From NCBI RefSeq assembly GCF_050947335.1, contig NC_134995.1, forward strand, positions 6,486,501 to 6,550,500: a stretch of DNA of 64,000 nucleotides, written 5' to 3'. Both the position numbers and the translations under genes were made by a program. The notes beneath the pieces are model-generated. The model made no database searches and was not told where the DNA came from. It was given only the letters and a program-made list of their open reading frames with translations. Position 1 is the stretch's first letter. Each line of letters starts with the position of its first letter. Of this stretch, positions 22,801 to 35,427 are shown in pieces. The stretch comes from Megachile rotundata (lineage: Eukaryota; Arthropoda; Insecta; Hymenoptera; Megachilidae).

Positions 22801-25300
22801 GACGATTCGCGGCCTGACGTATCCTGTGTTTGTTCTGCGTTTTATGACGCGTCTTGCCCGTAGCTCTGCTACCTCGATTATTTGAGGACTGCGGGGCAGG
22901 TGTTACAGGGTAGTCTGTTATTTCGTAAATAAATTTTGTAGCAGTGTTTCGGTTTGTTTTACGGGTATGTCACTTTATAACCACAGACGTATGATATACA
23001 AATTAGAAATGGTCAGAAATTAACACTGTAACGACCAAAGCAGTTAAATGTTCACAAGTTTCTTATACAAGTTACATAATTTGTTCAGGCGATTTTCTCG
23101 AAATCTTCGTCAATATACATTGCAATAAAGAATTAAGGTGCTTGTAACGTTTTGAAGATTTATTTATTTTTCAATTTTATTATTAATTTTGAAATATGTG
23201 TACATTATACGTTCGTAGGTTTAATGTAAATTGCAATTAGTAATTTAGGAATTAAATACTTGTCTCGATGAAAATCAATATAGATTACAATGAAACCTTA
23301 AGTTTCGTGACTTGAGATACATAATTTGTTAAATGGTTGTTTTGACCATTTGGTTTGATTTAGTTTAATGATTTGGCTTGGTTTAGTGCTAATGATTGTT
23401 CGAGATATGTTTGAAGAATTTTCAAGTATTATTATGTACAAGGCTATTTAGATTATAAAAAAATTATATCTTGAATTTTAATAAATGTACACATGTATAT
23501 ATTGTCTGCTATTCTTCAGGTGCAAGTAGCTTTAGAATTTGCACCTAGAAAATGTTCCTAATGCTCTGTGGAAATTTGAGCCTGGAGCTAAGAAAGTTTA
23601 CTACACGTATGCAAAATCAACCCTTTGTAGTTCTATTTGCTTCTAGCTGCTACATTGCGATACCATTATGAATATTTATCATTCACTATTTGTTATTATT
23701 CTGTGTTACTACATATTTGTTATTATTCTAAATATTTATTATTCATTATTCTTTATTATTTAGGTATTCCATATTTGTTATTCTTCTGAGTATTCATTAT
23801 TTATTAGCTGTTATTACTTCCAACCATTCTGAGTGAATACAAATTTATAATTACTCACAATATAAAAATAAAAATAGTTCGAAACAATAGAACATCCATT
23901 AAGATAGTCTCAAAATTTAACAGTGAAATATTTAACACTGATCTGTTTCTTCCTTTCGATAAAAAAATAACTAATGAAAAATTTTTAAATATAATAATTA
24001 AAACTACCCCTAATTTCAAAGGGGTTAAATTCTTATCGCTACAAGTCTACAAACGTTGTACTGAAATAATTTATACAATATATAATGTAACAATTTTCTG
24101 AACTTAATAAGCTTAGTATAATAACATATTATTTTTAAATTTTTATTTTAGCACTACGTATTTATGTAAGGAACGAGAGTCGTTGATTCGCGCAATAATA
24201 TAAGGGATATGATGTAAAATAGAGTGACAAATATGATTTATAATATGACCCAAAACATATCACAAAATTCATGGGAAGTTTCAGTTTCGCTGTGAATTTA
24301 TTACATAAATCTACATACATCTGGACCGCAGAGCCGGAGTGTAATTAAATCTCAGGTTTTAAACTTTACGGGAGAGCAAATGCGAGATACAAATTACATC
24401 GTATTTCTGGGATCTCTAAAAATACGTAAGTTTGCATATAAATTTCTGATTACAATTACTCATGAATTTCTGTCACTTTAACTCAAAATTTTATACGAAA
24501 TGTTTGGATACATGTTTACTAAGTTTTAATATTATTTTTTGGTGAGTGTAAAAATAAATAGTCGTTTCAAAGTTTAACAGTTTGAAAACATTTTCATAAT
24601 TTATACTTTGTATAAATTGTACTTTGTAATTTTCATACTTTGTACCAACATAAACTGTAAATGCAGCACATACCAGTGCGATCAACCCCTTGTCATACTC
24701 TTGACACACATTTGACTCTGACAAATTTTACTATAATACATTTTTAATTTTTAATACATTTAAATTTGCAGTTCAAGTCCAATCATAATTTTTATAGTTA
24801 AGAATTTTTTAACACAAAGTCATAACATTCCGTTTTTCATCTGTTTTAACCCTTCGCACTACAATATTGTGACACACTCGTGACGCACTTTACAGTTCAC
24901 ATGTGACAAACCAAAGACTCACATTTCCATTGCAATTGAATTTTACATCCAATTCTAGTTACAATCCTCATAATCAAGGATCATTAAATATTAAACGTGA
25001 TTTTTCAATTTCCTTATTTGTCTTCAGGTTGTAGCAATAATTAGTGAACGTCAACTGCCTAGAAAATTGTAGGTTAACCTTAACCTATAACATCAAGATA
25101 CGTGACGCACATTACACTTCAAATGTGACAGAACTAAATATTTGTATAAAGATCGAATTTTGAGTATGACACCAATTTCCATAATTAAGATCGCTAAATT
25201 CAAAATATACCTAACATTTCAACATTCTTTATCTACCTTAACCCTGCAGTAACAATTAAGCATTGCCGAAAACCTTGTAAGCCAAGGGTTAATATAGCTG
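22801..25300. other. AT-rich unique sequence with faint repeats
   Basis: Mostly AT-rich. TATTATTC/TTATTATT words cluster at 23690-23830. Three loosely related segments with GTGACGCAC and ATGTGACA-type words lie around 24660-24720, 24880-24920 and 25100-25140, possibly a decayed tandem duplication. No gene or RNA gene seen. Confidence 0.45.
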
Positions 25301-26215
25301 TGATTAGTTTCAACTGCCCCGCAAATAAATCATAAGACAAAGGTTTAAAGAAGCTGCAATCCGATGGTATTTAGGATTGATAACGGTGGTGTGAGAAAAC
25401 GATATTTCGTCGATTTCTATTCTGCGGCCGTAGATAAACTCGTGATCTTTCGGCTGTATAGAGCTCACCGATTCTGTGAGCACACTCTTTCGCGGCTCGG
25501 CTACGGTTCGACGTAGTGAATTGAAATTAACATAAAATCGAAATGCCGGGAAACTTTGCGCATAAAGAGTCAACTGCCCAAGTTCGTTGAATGGCTGCGA
25601 ACGGGCAACTCCGTTTCTGTATGAAAGGAGTACCTCTCCCTTTACCGTGCCGTTTGTGTTCCTTCTCCAGCGGCGTCCCTCCTCCGTAGCGTTCTCTTCC
25701 GAGCGTCGCGACGCCGTGTGCTGCGGTATAGAAAAGGCTTTGGAATAATTAGACGAGCGGTCCGTTTCCGGCGGTGCGATAACTGCGATAACGCCAGGCG
25801 TAGACCAATAATTCCTGTGGGGGTCTACCGCGGCCGGCACACGGCCCTCTGTACTGTTGCACGCCCGTTTTGCCCCGGTGTGTATCTCGAAAATATAAGG
25901 CACGATAACGTGCCCGCCCCGATAATGGACGACTCGAATACGGGGAGGATAGCTTTATCACAGGGCTTTTTCTTTGTGTGCTGCGCGAACTCAGCGCGTG
26001 GAAATGGAAAGTTTATCGCGGGGTCTCGCCTACTCGAAATAAAGTGCTAAGCACGCCAGCCAAGTTCTCGAACGTCGATTCCGCCCGAACGGAGATATGA
26101 AGTTTCACTGTCTTTTTTCTTCCCTTATTTTTATTACCACCTCCGATCAATCGCTGCCGGTAATTTGATTAATCCTTGTTAAGAACACATTCTTTATTTC
26201 TGTAACTCCTGTCGA
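25301..26215. other. CpG-rich unique block with a 197-codon minus frame
   Basis: The minus-strand frame 25310-25903 is among the longest in non-repetitive sequence. An opposing plus frame spans 25718-26050 and a second minus frame 25749-25961, so openness is probably a consequence of composition. The peptide has no signal peptide, transmembrane pattern or motif that I recognise, and its start lacks visible promoter context. Left as an unsupported open frame. Confidence 0.45.
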
Positions 26216-27225
26216 TTTAGCGATTTGGAGATTTGAGGATTTAAGGATTCGGAGATTTGGGAATTTCGGGTATTTGGGGAGTTTGAAGAATTTGGGGGAT
26301 GTAGGGGATCTGGGGGATTTGGGGAATTTGGGGAAATTAGGAATTTTAGGAATTTGAAGAATTTGTGGGATGTAGGGGACCTGAAGAATCCAGAGAATTT
26401 GGGGAATTTGGGAATTTTGGGAATTTTGGGAATTTTGAGAATTTGGGAAATTTAGGGAATTTGGGAATTCCGGAATTTGGAAATTTGGGAATTTGGGAAA
26501 TTTGGAGAATTTGGAGAATTTGGGGATTTTGGGAATTTTAGGAATTTTGGGAATTTGGGGAATTTTAGGAATTTGGGGAATTTGGAAATTTGGGAATTTG
26601 GGGAATTTAGGGAATTTGGGAATTTGGGAATTTGGGAATTCCGGAATTTGGAAATTTAGGAATTTGGAAATTTAGGAATTTGGGAATTTGGGAATTTGGG
26701 AAATTTGGAGAATTTGGGGATTTGGGGAATTTTAAGAAGTTTAGGAGTTTGGGGAATTTGGGGAATTTAGGGAATTTTTAGAATTTAGGGATTTTACGAA
26801 ATTTACGGAATTTAGGGAATTTGGGGAATGTGGGAATTTGGAAATTTGAGAATTTGGAAATTTTGTTATTTGGAAATTTTGAGATTTGGGGATGTCAGTA
26901 TTTGGGAATGTAGGTATTTGGAGATGTAGATATTTGGGGATGTAAGGATGTTAAAATTTAGGAGTTTGGGATACCTAAGAATTTGGGAATTTAATTATTT
27001 TGAATTGTAGAAGTTAGGGGATATAAGGATTTGGGGGTGCAAATATTTAGAGATGTAGAAAAGGGATGTAGAGGTTTAGGGATGTAGGGATTTAGGGACG
27101 TAGGCATTTCAACGTTCAGCGTGGGAACCTGGAAGTTTTGGAATTTAGCTATTTAAAGATCTAGAGATTTGAGAATGCAAGAATTTAGGAATATGGGGAT
27201 TTGGGAATATAGGGATTTAATACTT
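26216..27225 (+). repeat. Octamer-based array (GGGAATTT)n, G-rich on plus strand
   Basis: Units GGGAATTT, GGGGAATTT and GGAAATTT repeat with 8-9 bp period. They are best kept at 26390-26730 and decay to TTTAGGGATG-like words by 27220. In the regular core the plus strand follows GGG-N5-GGG-N5, which fits the G-quadruplex consensus on the strand opposite to the 11- and 16-kb arrays. The open frames inside it are artefacts. Confidence 0.9.
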
Positions 27226-28630
27226 GATAGTATTAATAATACTTAATACTAAACACTACAAATAAATTATTAAAAAGCAGAAAGGCAAAGTCAGCATTTA
27301 TCCCAAAACTGTAAAAATGTAATACGCCAGTATAGACGAATTTAATACAGTTCACCCTTCGACATACGTAAGTCTATTGTACCCCAATGTCGTGGATATA
27401 TCTTCGTAACAGACGTAATCGCGTTTTCTTCAACTTCATGAACTTTTAATTGATTGGGTTGTACAAGGTTTGTACGTTGATTTTAACTGTAATTGTTTTG
27501 CTTTGTCGCGCACGCGATATGTGTGTTCGAGTTTGTTTTTGATATCAATCGACGAACTTTCTGTGTTCGCTGAATTTGATTCTGATAGCTTTGATTTCTT
27601 ATGTACAATAAAGTTTGTCACGAGAACTGGAACGGTTTAGTGGAAGTGTTGGATTAGTTGCGGTATTTCGTTGTTTTATGGTCAAGGTTAGTTCAATAAA
27701 TTCATGTAAGTAACTATATAATTTAATAGACAATTTTTTTGTATTAATATTTGAAGTAATCATATTCATTTATATGTGTGAGTCGTCTACTTGGATTATT
27801 ATTAATAATAATAATAATAACAATTTTATTTTAACATCAATTGATGACACAAAAATAGTGTTGAATTTATATTTTTCGGCAAATATCATTTGTTTAAATA
27901 CGTCATAAAATAGCAATAATTTAATTAACCAATTTAGTCAAAGATTAATCACCCTTTATTGACTCACAAAATATACACATAAATACAAAACGTAGATAAA
28001 ATGGAATTATCTTTGCATTATAGAGAATTAAATCTTAATTTTTCCATAATTTTTAGAAATGTAAGCTTGTATATCTTTCATATATCCTAAATTGCGTAAA
28101 ATTCTAAAATAACAAAAATTTCACAAGTTTAATAACAATTCAATAAGAACTAAAAGAAACCGCGAAATCAAGTAGCTCTGACTAAACCGAACCTCAAAAC
28201 TTTAAAACCTATGATAAACTATTCATACGAAAAACAGTCGATAATCGACCGAAAACCAGTTTACGACATAAAATAAACAGCATCCACGATAAAAATCTAA
28301 ATTTAACTCAAAAATTGAAAATCTGAGGCAAACTGTACGAAAAGAAATCATTTTCGAAGGCATAATCGACCGAACGCAGTTTCACCATACTTGAGATAAA
28401 CAGTGTCTATGATAAAGATCAAAAACCAATTTCTCATGTTTTTTGCGTGGCAAGATATCAAGCCACGTTTGCGACATATTTCGAAAATATAAGAACCCCA
28501 GTATGCTGCGGTTAAGAAGCACGCTTCGCTCGTACGCTGAAGATCACGTAGCACGATAATGGCTTCCTTTCCGTCCCTTATCGTACCGGCGACATTCAAA
28601 ATCCCGGACCATTACCGCCAGGCGAATGGT
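27226..28630. other. AT-rich unique sequence; (AAT)n microsatellite
   Basis: AT-rich unique DNA. A short (ATT/AAT) microsatellite lies at about 27796-27830. The 28340-28630 part is GC-richer, with an 83-codon minus frame (28348-28599) that I do not recognise. Confidence 0.5.
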
Positions 28631-28631
28631 A

Positions 28632-28650
28632 CCCTTTTCAGGTAAGTAGG
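28632..28650 (+). other. Candidate recursive splice site (CAG/GTAAGT)
   Basis: CCCTTTTCAG (AG at 28640-28641) is followed immediately by GTAAGTAG (GT at 28642). A 3' splice site directly abutting a strong 5' splice site is the signature of zero-length ratchet exons that split very long introns in insects. Here the pyrimidine tract is short and no branch point is obvious. It makes sense only if the window is a plus-strand intron, which is not established. Confidence 0.25.
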
Positions 28651-28929
28651 TAGGTACGTACATCCCCTTGAAAATTTTCTCTTTGCCTCTGCCGCGACAG
28701 ATTATACCGTCGCCCTTTCTGATTTTCGACTTTCACTCCGCTATCTCCAATCCTTTCTGCACGCTTCACTTTATCTCGCAATTTCGATCCAACTTTCTCT
28801 TTTCTACTTTTTTTTTTTCATTTTTCTACTTTCGTCGATCGTGGGATGTGAGGGAATGTAATTGCAGTTTAATTTAGTTTAATAGAAAGTTATGGAATAC
28901 GTAGCTCAAGTGTGGAGGTATAAGGGAGT
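28651..28929. other. Unique pyrimidine-rich flank
   Basis: A CT-rich stretch (about 28665-28830) with TTTCTC/CTTTTT words, then AT-rich DNA leading into the next array. A 69-codon plus frame (28668-28877) is composition-driven. Confidence 0.5.
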
Positions 28930-29640
28930 TAGGTATGAAGATGTATATGTGTTTTCATATTTGGATTAGAGTACCTTTATATTTGGTAGAAGAATTTGTA
29001 CCTATATTCGTATTAGGTATAAAGATTCAAATTTACATTATATTATACCTATATATTAGGTGTAAAATTTGTGCCTACACTAAATCATATTCTCATATTC
29101 AGTATGAAGATTTGTATTGACATGTATGGTATCTCATATGTACTTTTATATTGGGTGTAAGGATTCATACCTTACATATTCATATTATATCACATTTATT
29201 TCTGTATTAGGTGAAAAGATTCAGACTAGTATTATATTATGCCTATCTTTATATTAGGTGTATGATTCATACCTATATTATACCATAACCTTATATTCAG
29301 TATGAAGATTCGTACCTACATGTATAGTATCTCATATGTATCTTTATATTGAGGGCAAAAATTCATAGCTATATTATACCATATTTATTTCTATGTTAGG
29401 TGAAAAGATTCAGACTAGTACTATATTATATCTAACTTTATATTAGGTGTATGATTCATACCTACATTATATAATACCCTCATATTCAGTATGAAAATAT
29501 GAATGTAGGTATGAACCTACATGTATAGTATATCATATGTATCTTTATATTAGGTGTAGAGATTCATATCAATATTATATCATACCTAGTTTCCTATTAA
29601 GTGCAAACATTCGTATCTATATTTATATTATGTTAGGTTT
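28930..29640 (+). repeat. TATATTAGGTGTAAAGATTCATACC repeat family (45-50 bp) with ~200-bp higher order
   Basis: Subunits of about 45-50 bp contain TATATTAGGTGTA and AAGATTCATACCTA. The variant word CATGTATAGTATCTCATATG recurs at about 29121, 29329 and 29520, so four-subunit blocks of 191-208 bp repeat about three times. Non-coding and AT-rich. Confidence 0.85.
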
Positions 29641-31130
29641 ATTCCTTTTCGCCCGACATTTTCAAATAAATCTCTCATTTTCATATATTCACTTATTTCA
29701 GCAGAAACCATTTTACATTACAAACTATTCAAATAATTTTACAAAAATATACAAAAGACTTCATAATTTCATAATTTAATTTCATAAAAATTGTTTACAT
29801 TTCAAAATAAAATTACTGACTGAAAAGTTATTTTCACATTTTACGTTATTCATCATATATTCATTATTTCATGTACTTTTTCCGCAGTTTTCAATTACGT
29901 AGCAAAATTTTATTGACTCACTGCATTTGTTTGCGAAAACCTTTGTTATTTATTATGCTTTATTTTCTGTAGTTTATAATTTCGCACGTAACAGTTCAGT
30001 TTTATTGTCCGAACGAATTTTTTTGAGAATAACAGGACAGCTGAAAAAAGGATAAAAGAAGCTTGAACCAATAATAAGGATTATTGTTCGGGAAGCACGT
30101 TCGACGTCAAAGGCGATGATGAATTTCTCTGCAGAGTAATAAATGTTCCAAGATTCAAAAAATCGTCTCGCCTTCAGCTTCGATAATGGAAAAAAGGATC
30201 AGCCCGAAGGGATCATTCAAGATCATGTCCAATAACTTGAAAAATTGATCGAGGTTAAATATTAATACTATATTTTCACTCTATTATATTATAACAATTT
30301 TTAATAAAAATTGCTGTTGCATAGATAATAAAAACACAATTGCAAAAATAAAGGTTCTATTTTTTGAAATATAAACTTGACTATCAAAATTAAGATAGAT
30401 AGTCGACAATTTGTACATCGGAAAATTGAAATAGAATGCTAGCAGCTTAAATTGTTTAATTGTACGGAAGTCATGTGCCAATAAAACAAGTACAAAACTA
30501 TTTTTAAAATAACAACGTCAATTAACCAATCTTTCCGTTTCTAAAGTACGCTATTCTTATAAATAGGTTACACAGATATAAAAGTTTAATACGGATTTAA
30601 CTGACACTTTTTGGAGCAAAGAATTTACAACAGAAAAATTGTTCAATTGATTCAATTAGTTCAGAAGTACCACTGCGATTGATACCATAATAGTTTTCAA
30701 TTTTTTAGGACGTAGGTTCAAATTAATAGGTCCACAGGAGCAATAACATTAAGGGGCCCATTCCATCAAGTATTTTTAGTTTACTATTCTTCACATCTGG
30801 TTAGAACCTTTAATCTTAGCAGTAGATTGCAGTTTCCTGTCGTAGAAATAGAGTTTCCTATTCATGCCGGGGTATTGCTTGATTTTACTACTTGCTACTG
30901 TCACTTTGGAGAATATCCACCGCATACGTCACTCGGTTTCATTTCCACTCGAATTTGTGTACCCAACAGAAATCAGGAACTGTTTCCCTCAACCTTATTC
31001 GTAAAAATACCACACCTTTTTCTCACGAAATAGGCAACCAACAATAGACACGAAATGGACAGATTCACTTCGAAACCTCGGATACATAGACACGAGATTA
31101 TTCACTTCACAATATTCGATACATATAAAC
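29641..31130. other. Unique AT-rich sequence
   Basis: No repeat unit or gene recognised. The 30700-31040 part is slightly GC-richer and holds a 68-codon plus frame (30827-31033) without recognisable features. Confidence 0.5.
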
Positions 31131-32275
31131 AGGCAGTCATCCAGTTTGGAACATCATCAAAAATAAGTAGAAAGCTCATATGTTATACAATTATTCGACC
31201 TACAGTTTACTTATAAATATTAGGACCTTAAGTGATTGAAGTTTTCCGTGTCGTTTAATCGTCGCTAAATAAGACAGTTCTGTTCCTGTCTCCACTTGCT
31301 AGATAAATACTTGGAAACGACATTGTAATGCATTTCGTAATGCGTTAACACGTTCACTTGCACGTCATTCACGATCTTGTTGATATGTTACCGATCATTT
31401 TTGTGAACTGAGAATGTTAAACCGTGGGTTTGTAGGAAGTTTATCAGTTAATTTTATCTGTCACCTATGTATTTGGTTGCTTACTAAAATGTGGAACAGA
31501 TGTACGACTCGGTAAAATGTTAACGTAATAATATAAAAATGACCATAAACCCATATTGTATACTAACGTATGCATTAAGGTTTGCATGAGGTACTTTAAT
31601 TTACCTTGTCTGAAATTTTAGTGTCACATAATAAAATCTTTCTCTAGTGTCCACATATTTTGACTGTTGATAAAGGATATTGATTACAGTGTCGTTAGAC
31701 AATTATTTTCATTGCATTTCATTTATATTTCCATTTACTTTTACCTAAATTTTAAGAAACGCCATTTAAAACAGTCATACAGTGTCCACATATGCCACAA
31801 ACCAGAAGTCGAAATAACGCATATTCTTTTCGTGTGCTAAAGCTATTTAGGATATGTTTGTGTGCTAACAAAGGATATTAATTATAACGTTGTTTCCACT
31901 ACATTTCATGTATACTTCCATTTACTTTTATCTAAATTTTAAAAAATGTCACCAAAAACAGTCTTCCCATAGTGTTCACATATTACCTACATATTGTCTA
32001 CATATTTCCTCTGACCAGAAATGACGCTCGTTCCTTAAAGCAGTACAATTTTCCTTATGCGAAATTTTAGTATCACATAATAATTTCTCTAGTGTCATTA
32101 TATTTTGACTACTGTTGTTCTGCCGTTATGCTGTTTACGCTTCTCTGTCGTTCACAGAAGTACCTAAAGTTCAGCCTAAGAAGTGTAAATAAGTAGAAAG
32201 CTATCGGTACAATTGTTCAGTTAGTCCACTCAGAAATATTAGATTCCTGCGTTTAATCGTCGCTAAATATTGCCG
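31131..32275 (+). repeat. Local, diverged segmental duplications
   Basis: Segments repeat out of simple tandem order. AAATAAGTAGAAAGCT with downstream AAATATTAG and TTTAATCGTCGCTAAAT occurs at about 31160-31270 and 32190-32270. TTTTAGTGTCACATAATAAA with CTCTAGTGTC follows at about 31616 and 32062. AAAGGATATTGATTA with CATTTACTTTTACCTAAATT lies at about 31672 and 31870. Identity is moderate, so the duplications are old. Confidence 0.7.
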
Positions 32276-33130
32276 CCGCTGCTTCGCATACACAACAAGA
32301 TTCCGTCAGTAACGTACCGTCGCGATGACACGAGTTCATTAATCCGTTGCGTCGCGGATCGCTCGTCACGACATTGAAACAAAGAGTGGGGGTTTATCGC
32401 GAACGACGTCTAATAAACCAGCGACTGTTTCTTGTCGCGGGGCAGAGCTCATTCGACTCGACGCTAACATCCTGTCATCAGTCTTCATTAACGAACAATG
32501 GCTTGGTTCTGCGGTTAACAGCTTATCCGTGCAGCGAACAACGCGGCTCGCTACCAAGTATGATGTGTCTCTTGAAACGGAACTCGTTCGCGGTTAAGGG
32601 AACAATGGAAGTAGACGATTAGGTGATATCGGATAATAGCTGAAGAGATGGCAAACGCATCACTGAGTCGGGATACCAGAACGATGATAAAGCTGCGTCA
32701 TCTTCTTTACTCGAATCGCGACGACTCGTTGACTGTCTTTATACTATTCTTTAGCGTGTTAATGGAATGTACAGGGATCACGATTGTTCGGGGGAAATTC
32801 AGCGAGATCGTATCGCGTTGATTTATTGACTATTGCTGCGAAGAAAGGAACTCAAAAACGAAAGGAATAGGGTTCAGGTAGAATTATGTGCACTTGGAAG
32901 GTGATTCACACTTTCAGGGGTAATGTGATCTGTTTTGTATTTCAAATTTCGTTGCAATTTGAAATAAATATTTTATAAACTTACTGCATTATACATGAAG
33001 TGTATACATAATGGAATGATGATAGACTATACAGTGGTGGAAATTAATCATAGAGAAATATGATAACTTTAAGAAATATAATTATGATGTCATTATGTCA
33101 GGTCTATGACAACTTTAGCAGAGTTAATGA
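32276..33130. other. GC-richer unique block
   Basis: GC-richer at 32280-32860 with CpG. A 91-codon plus frame (32347-32622) is opposed by a 63-codon minus frame. No known protein resemblance. AT-rich from 32930. Confidence 0.5.
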
Positions 33131-33134
33131 CATG

Positions 33135-33365
33135 TAATTGTGGTGTGGGGCATTCAGGAGTCCTAGCAAACTCCACTGGATTTTGGACAATTAGTATGTG
33201 GTGTTTTAGAGGTGGGGCACTCCACTAGGTCTTGGACACCTAGTGGTGTGTGGCATTTAGGGGTATGAGGTGTGTTCAGGGGTCAGGGCACTCCAGGGTC
33301 TGGGACATTCAGTGTGGGGCATTTAGGGGTTTGTGTATCTATTGGGTCTGGGACGGAAGCTTCCA
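33135..33365 (+). repeat. Irregular GT-rich tandem repeat
   Basis: Four diverged copies of a roughly 50-70-bp unit contain GGGCACTCCA, CTGGGACA and GGCATTTAGGGGT. Spacing is irregular because of internal deletions. The plus strand is notably G/T-rich. Confidence 0.7.
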
Positions 33366-33789
33366 TCGGGATGTCACCATGGTGAGCAGTGTTAAGCAGG
33401 GCGAAGGACATGGCGTGTATCATCGGTGATCAGTAGCAGACTGCTTTCCATAAATGGAATCATCGAGATTTCCCAAAATGGGAGACTTAGGGGTGCGGGT
33501 ACGAGACCAACTTGCTATCCCCTAACATAAAAATGTGAGCATGCTTCCACTTTCTACGTATAGGTAAAGACCGTATACGTGAATCGGAATCATGCCGACG
33601 ATGCTTTCTCGCGGCCGTGTATTATACTTGCGGGGGCCCATTATAATTGCGAGAAGAACGATTCGTGGCCGCGGTCCCCGCGGTACGCGCGAAAAAATGA
33701 CCAGTGGGGGGAAGACCCCTTGCGACACTGTCAAGCTCGCGCACCGAGAAATGTAACGTGATCCGCGGTTCCAGTATATCCGTGAGACT
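33366..33789. other. GC-richer unique block
   Basis: Unique sequence with high GC at 33590-33760 (GCGGCCG, GGTCCCCGCGG). A 105-codon minus frame (33522-33839) and a plus frame at 33579-33761 overlap. Not recognised. Confidence 0.5.
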
Positions 33790-34015
33790 ATACCAATGCA
33801 AATATAAAACTTTTTTATTTTTGACTTTTTCGTTATCAAACTTTTACCAATTAATTCTTGACATTTTTCCGATTAGAATGAGACCAAACACGGTATAATT
33901 TCGACTACGTTTGCTGGTTTAATTGACGGTAGGATTTGAACAGGGAATAACGAAAGGAGACGAAAGACGCTGTGCTTGAATCAGTCAAAGATAAAGAGTC
34001 TGTTGTATTATTATA
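33790..34015 (+). repeat. Partial copy of a dispersed repeat shared with 58 kb
   Basis: It aligns by eye with 58068-58290 for about 220 bp. Shared words in order are GCAAATATAAAACTTTTTTA, TTTACCAA, GATTARAATGA, TGGTTTAATTG-like and GAAAAGACGCTG-like. The 58-kb copy has an inverted partner end; here I see only one end. It is probably a truncated non-autonomous transposon. No open frame. Confidence 0.65.
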
Positions 34016-34060
34016 GAATTAAATTATTACAAAAGAAAAAAAAATGAGAAACATGACGTG

Positions 34061-34155
34061 GAAAAAAACCAAGTCCAGCGGACTCGAATCTGCGACAAAA
34101 AAGTATACAGAGATTACGAAGTAGGACTTTTAACCACTTAACCAATTCTTCAAGA
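34061..34155 (-). pseudogene. Degenerate tRNA-like sequence (Thr-like), Pol III boxes
   Basis: On the minus strand, TGGTTAAGTGG (34144-34134) is a good A box and GATTCGAGTCC (34090-34080) is a near-consensus B box. A T7 run follows at 34068-34062. The middle contains CTTCGTAATC, which resembles a tRNA-Thr(CGT) anticodon loop. The acceptor strands do not pair and the T stem has a mismatch, so it is a pseudogene or SINE head. It lies beside the dispersed repeat at 33790, but I cannot show the two are one element. Confidence 0.5.
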
Positions 34156-34224
34156 TCGTCTTATGTTCTGGAATACACCCGTCTACGACGTAAAATTTTT
34201 AAATAAATTTTATTTCTTGAAAAT

Positions 34225-34300
34225 TGGAAATTAGGAAAATTAGAAAATTAGAAAATTAGAAAATTAGAAAATTAGAAAATTAGGAAATCAGAAGATTCAA
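34225..34300 (+). repeat. Octamer array (AGAAAATT)n
   Basis: Seven to nine copies of an 8-bp unit read as GAAAATTA. They decay to GGAAATCA and AAAATTAA by about 34330. The period equals that of the other octamer arrays in the window. Confidence 0.88.
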
Positions 34301-35427
34301 AAATTAAGAAATTAAAAAATAAGAATACTGGAAAATTAGAGAACCAAAAACTAAAAGATCAAAAACTTAGTAAGTTAAAAGATATATAATATTACACAAA
34401 TCAAAATAAGAACTGCAAATACATAAAACATCACATGTCTTCCACAATTCCACCAACAATCAAATTCTCCATTTCTATTCAAGAAAATAAAAAACTTCGC
34501 ATCACATCATTTTATGCATCGCATTCCCCGCACAATGCACCGAAGATTTAAATCGATTGATCTATCTCTCGCATGATTGACGAATTCCTTTGTTTCCTTC
34601 GTATTCCCCCCAGCCCAATTGTGTTTCGCTTATACAAAAAACAAGATTGATTACCCTCGAATGGACACTGCCGTTCGAATCTCCAATTTTCTTCGACAGC
34701 AATTTTAATCGAATGATTAACCTAGCCATTGACGAATCCGTTGTTCCCGAATCCCAAACCAATATGATTATTGCCTTTAAATTAAATGTACAAGCGAACA
34801 GTCAATTGATTGCATGAATAATCAATTTCGGTCTACTCAGGGATTTACATTAGGACGTCGATAGCTCGAACTCGATCATGCAGGCTCCATTAGGCGGTCG
34901 AGATGTTCAATATCAACACGGGTGCTCTCCGCACCTTCCGTCTGATGTTTTACCTGTTCCATCTTTTGCCCTCCGGCCTCTCTTTCTCTCACGTTTCCTG
35001 TATTAATTAACGGAAGACGAAACGCAGGTTAGGCGTTCTGTTAAAACGGGATAGTGTAAACAAGTCGAAGTATTATGTTATCCGGCAGACTGACAGCACG
35101 GCCCCATTATCTCTTGCAGCTAGAACAACTCGAACCCTCTTATTCCTCCCCCTTCGGCAACTAATCTTCTAAAACACACGAACCACCATTGCTGCACAAC
35201 GTTACACTCTCTCGAGCTGCTGGCTTATCCGACTTCTGATTCGCAACACGCAAGATGTTGCCTTTATGCTTACTCCTACGAATACATCTTCATAGTTCCT
35301 TTCTTGCCCCAATGTAATTTCATTGTAAATTACTGGCTCTGGCTACTTTACTGCTTGTTTGGAGAAAACTCTTGTTTTATGGCGGCACAGTATACTCATA
35401 CTGTTCCCGATGTTTACATCTAACTAC
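34301..35427. other. Unique sequence, AT-rich then mixed
   Basis: AT-rich to 34560, then mixed composition with frames of 66-75 codons on both strands (34562-34762 minus, 34590-34817 plus). The 34840-35260 part is GC-richer. No gene recognised. Confidence 0.5.

Noticed and set aside
25310..25903. 197-codon minus-strand frame
   Set aside because: Opposing frames are open, there is no domain or splice context, and the block is CpG-rich.
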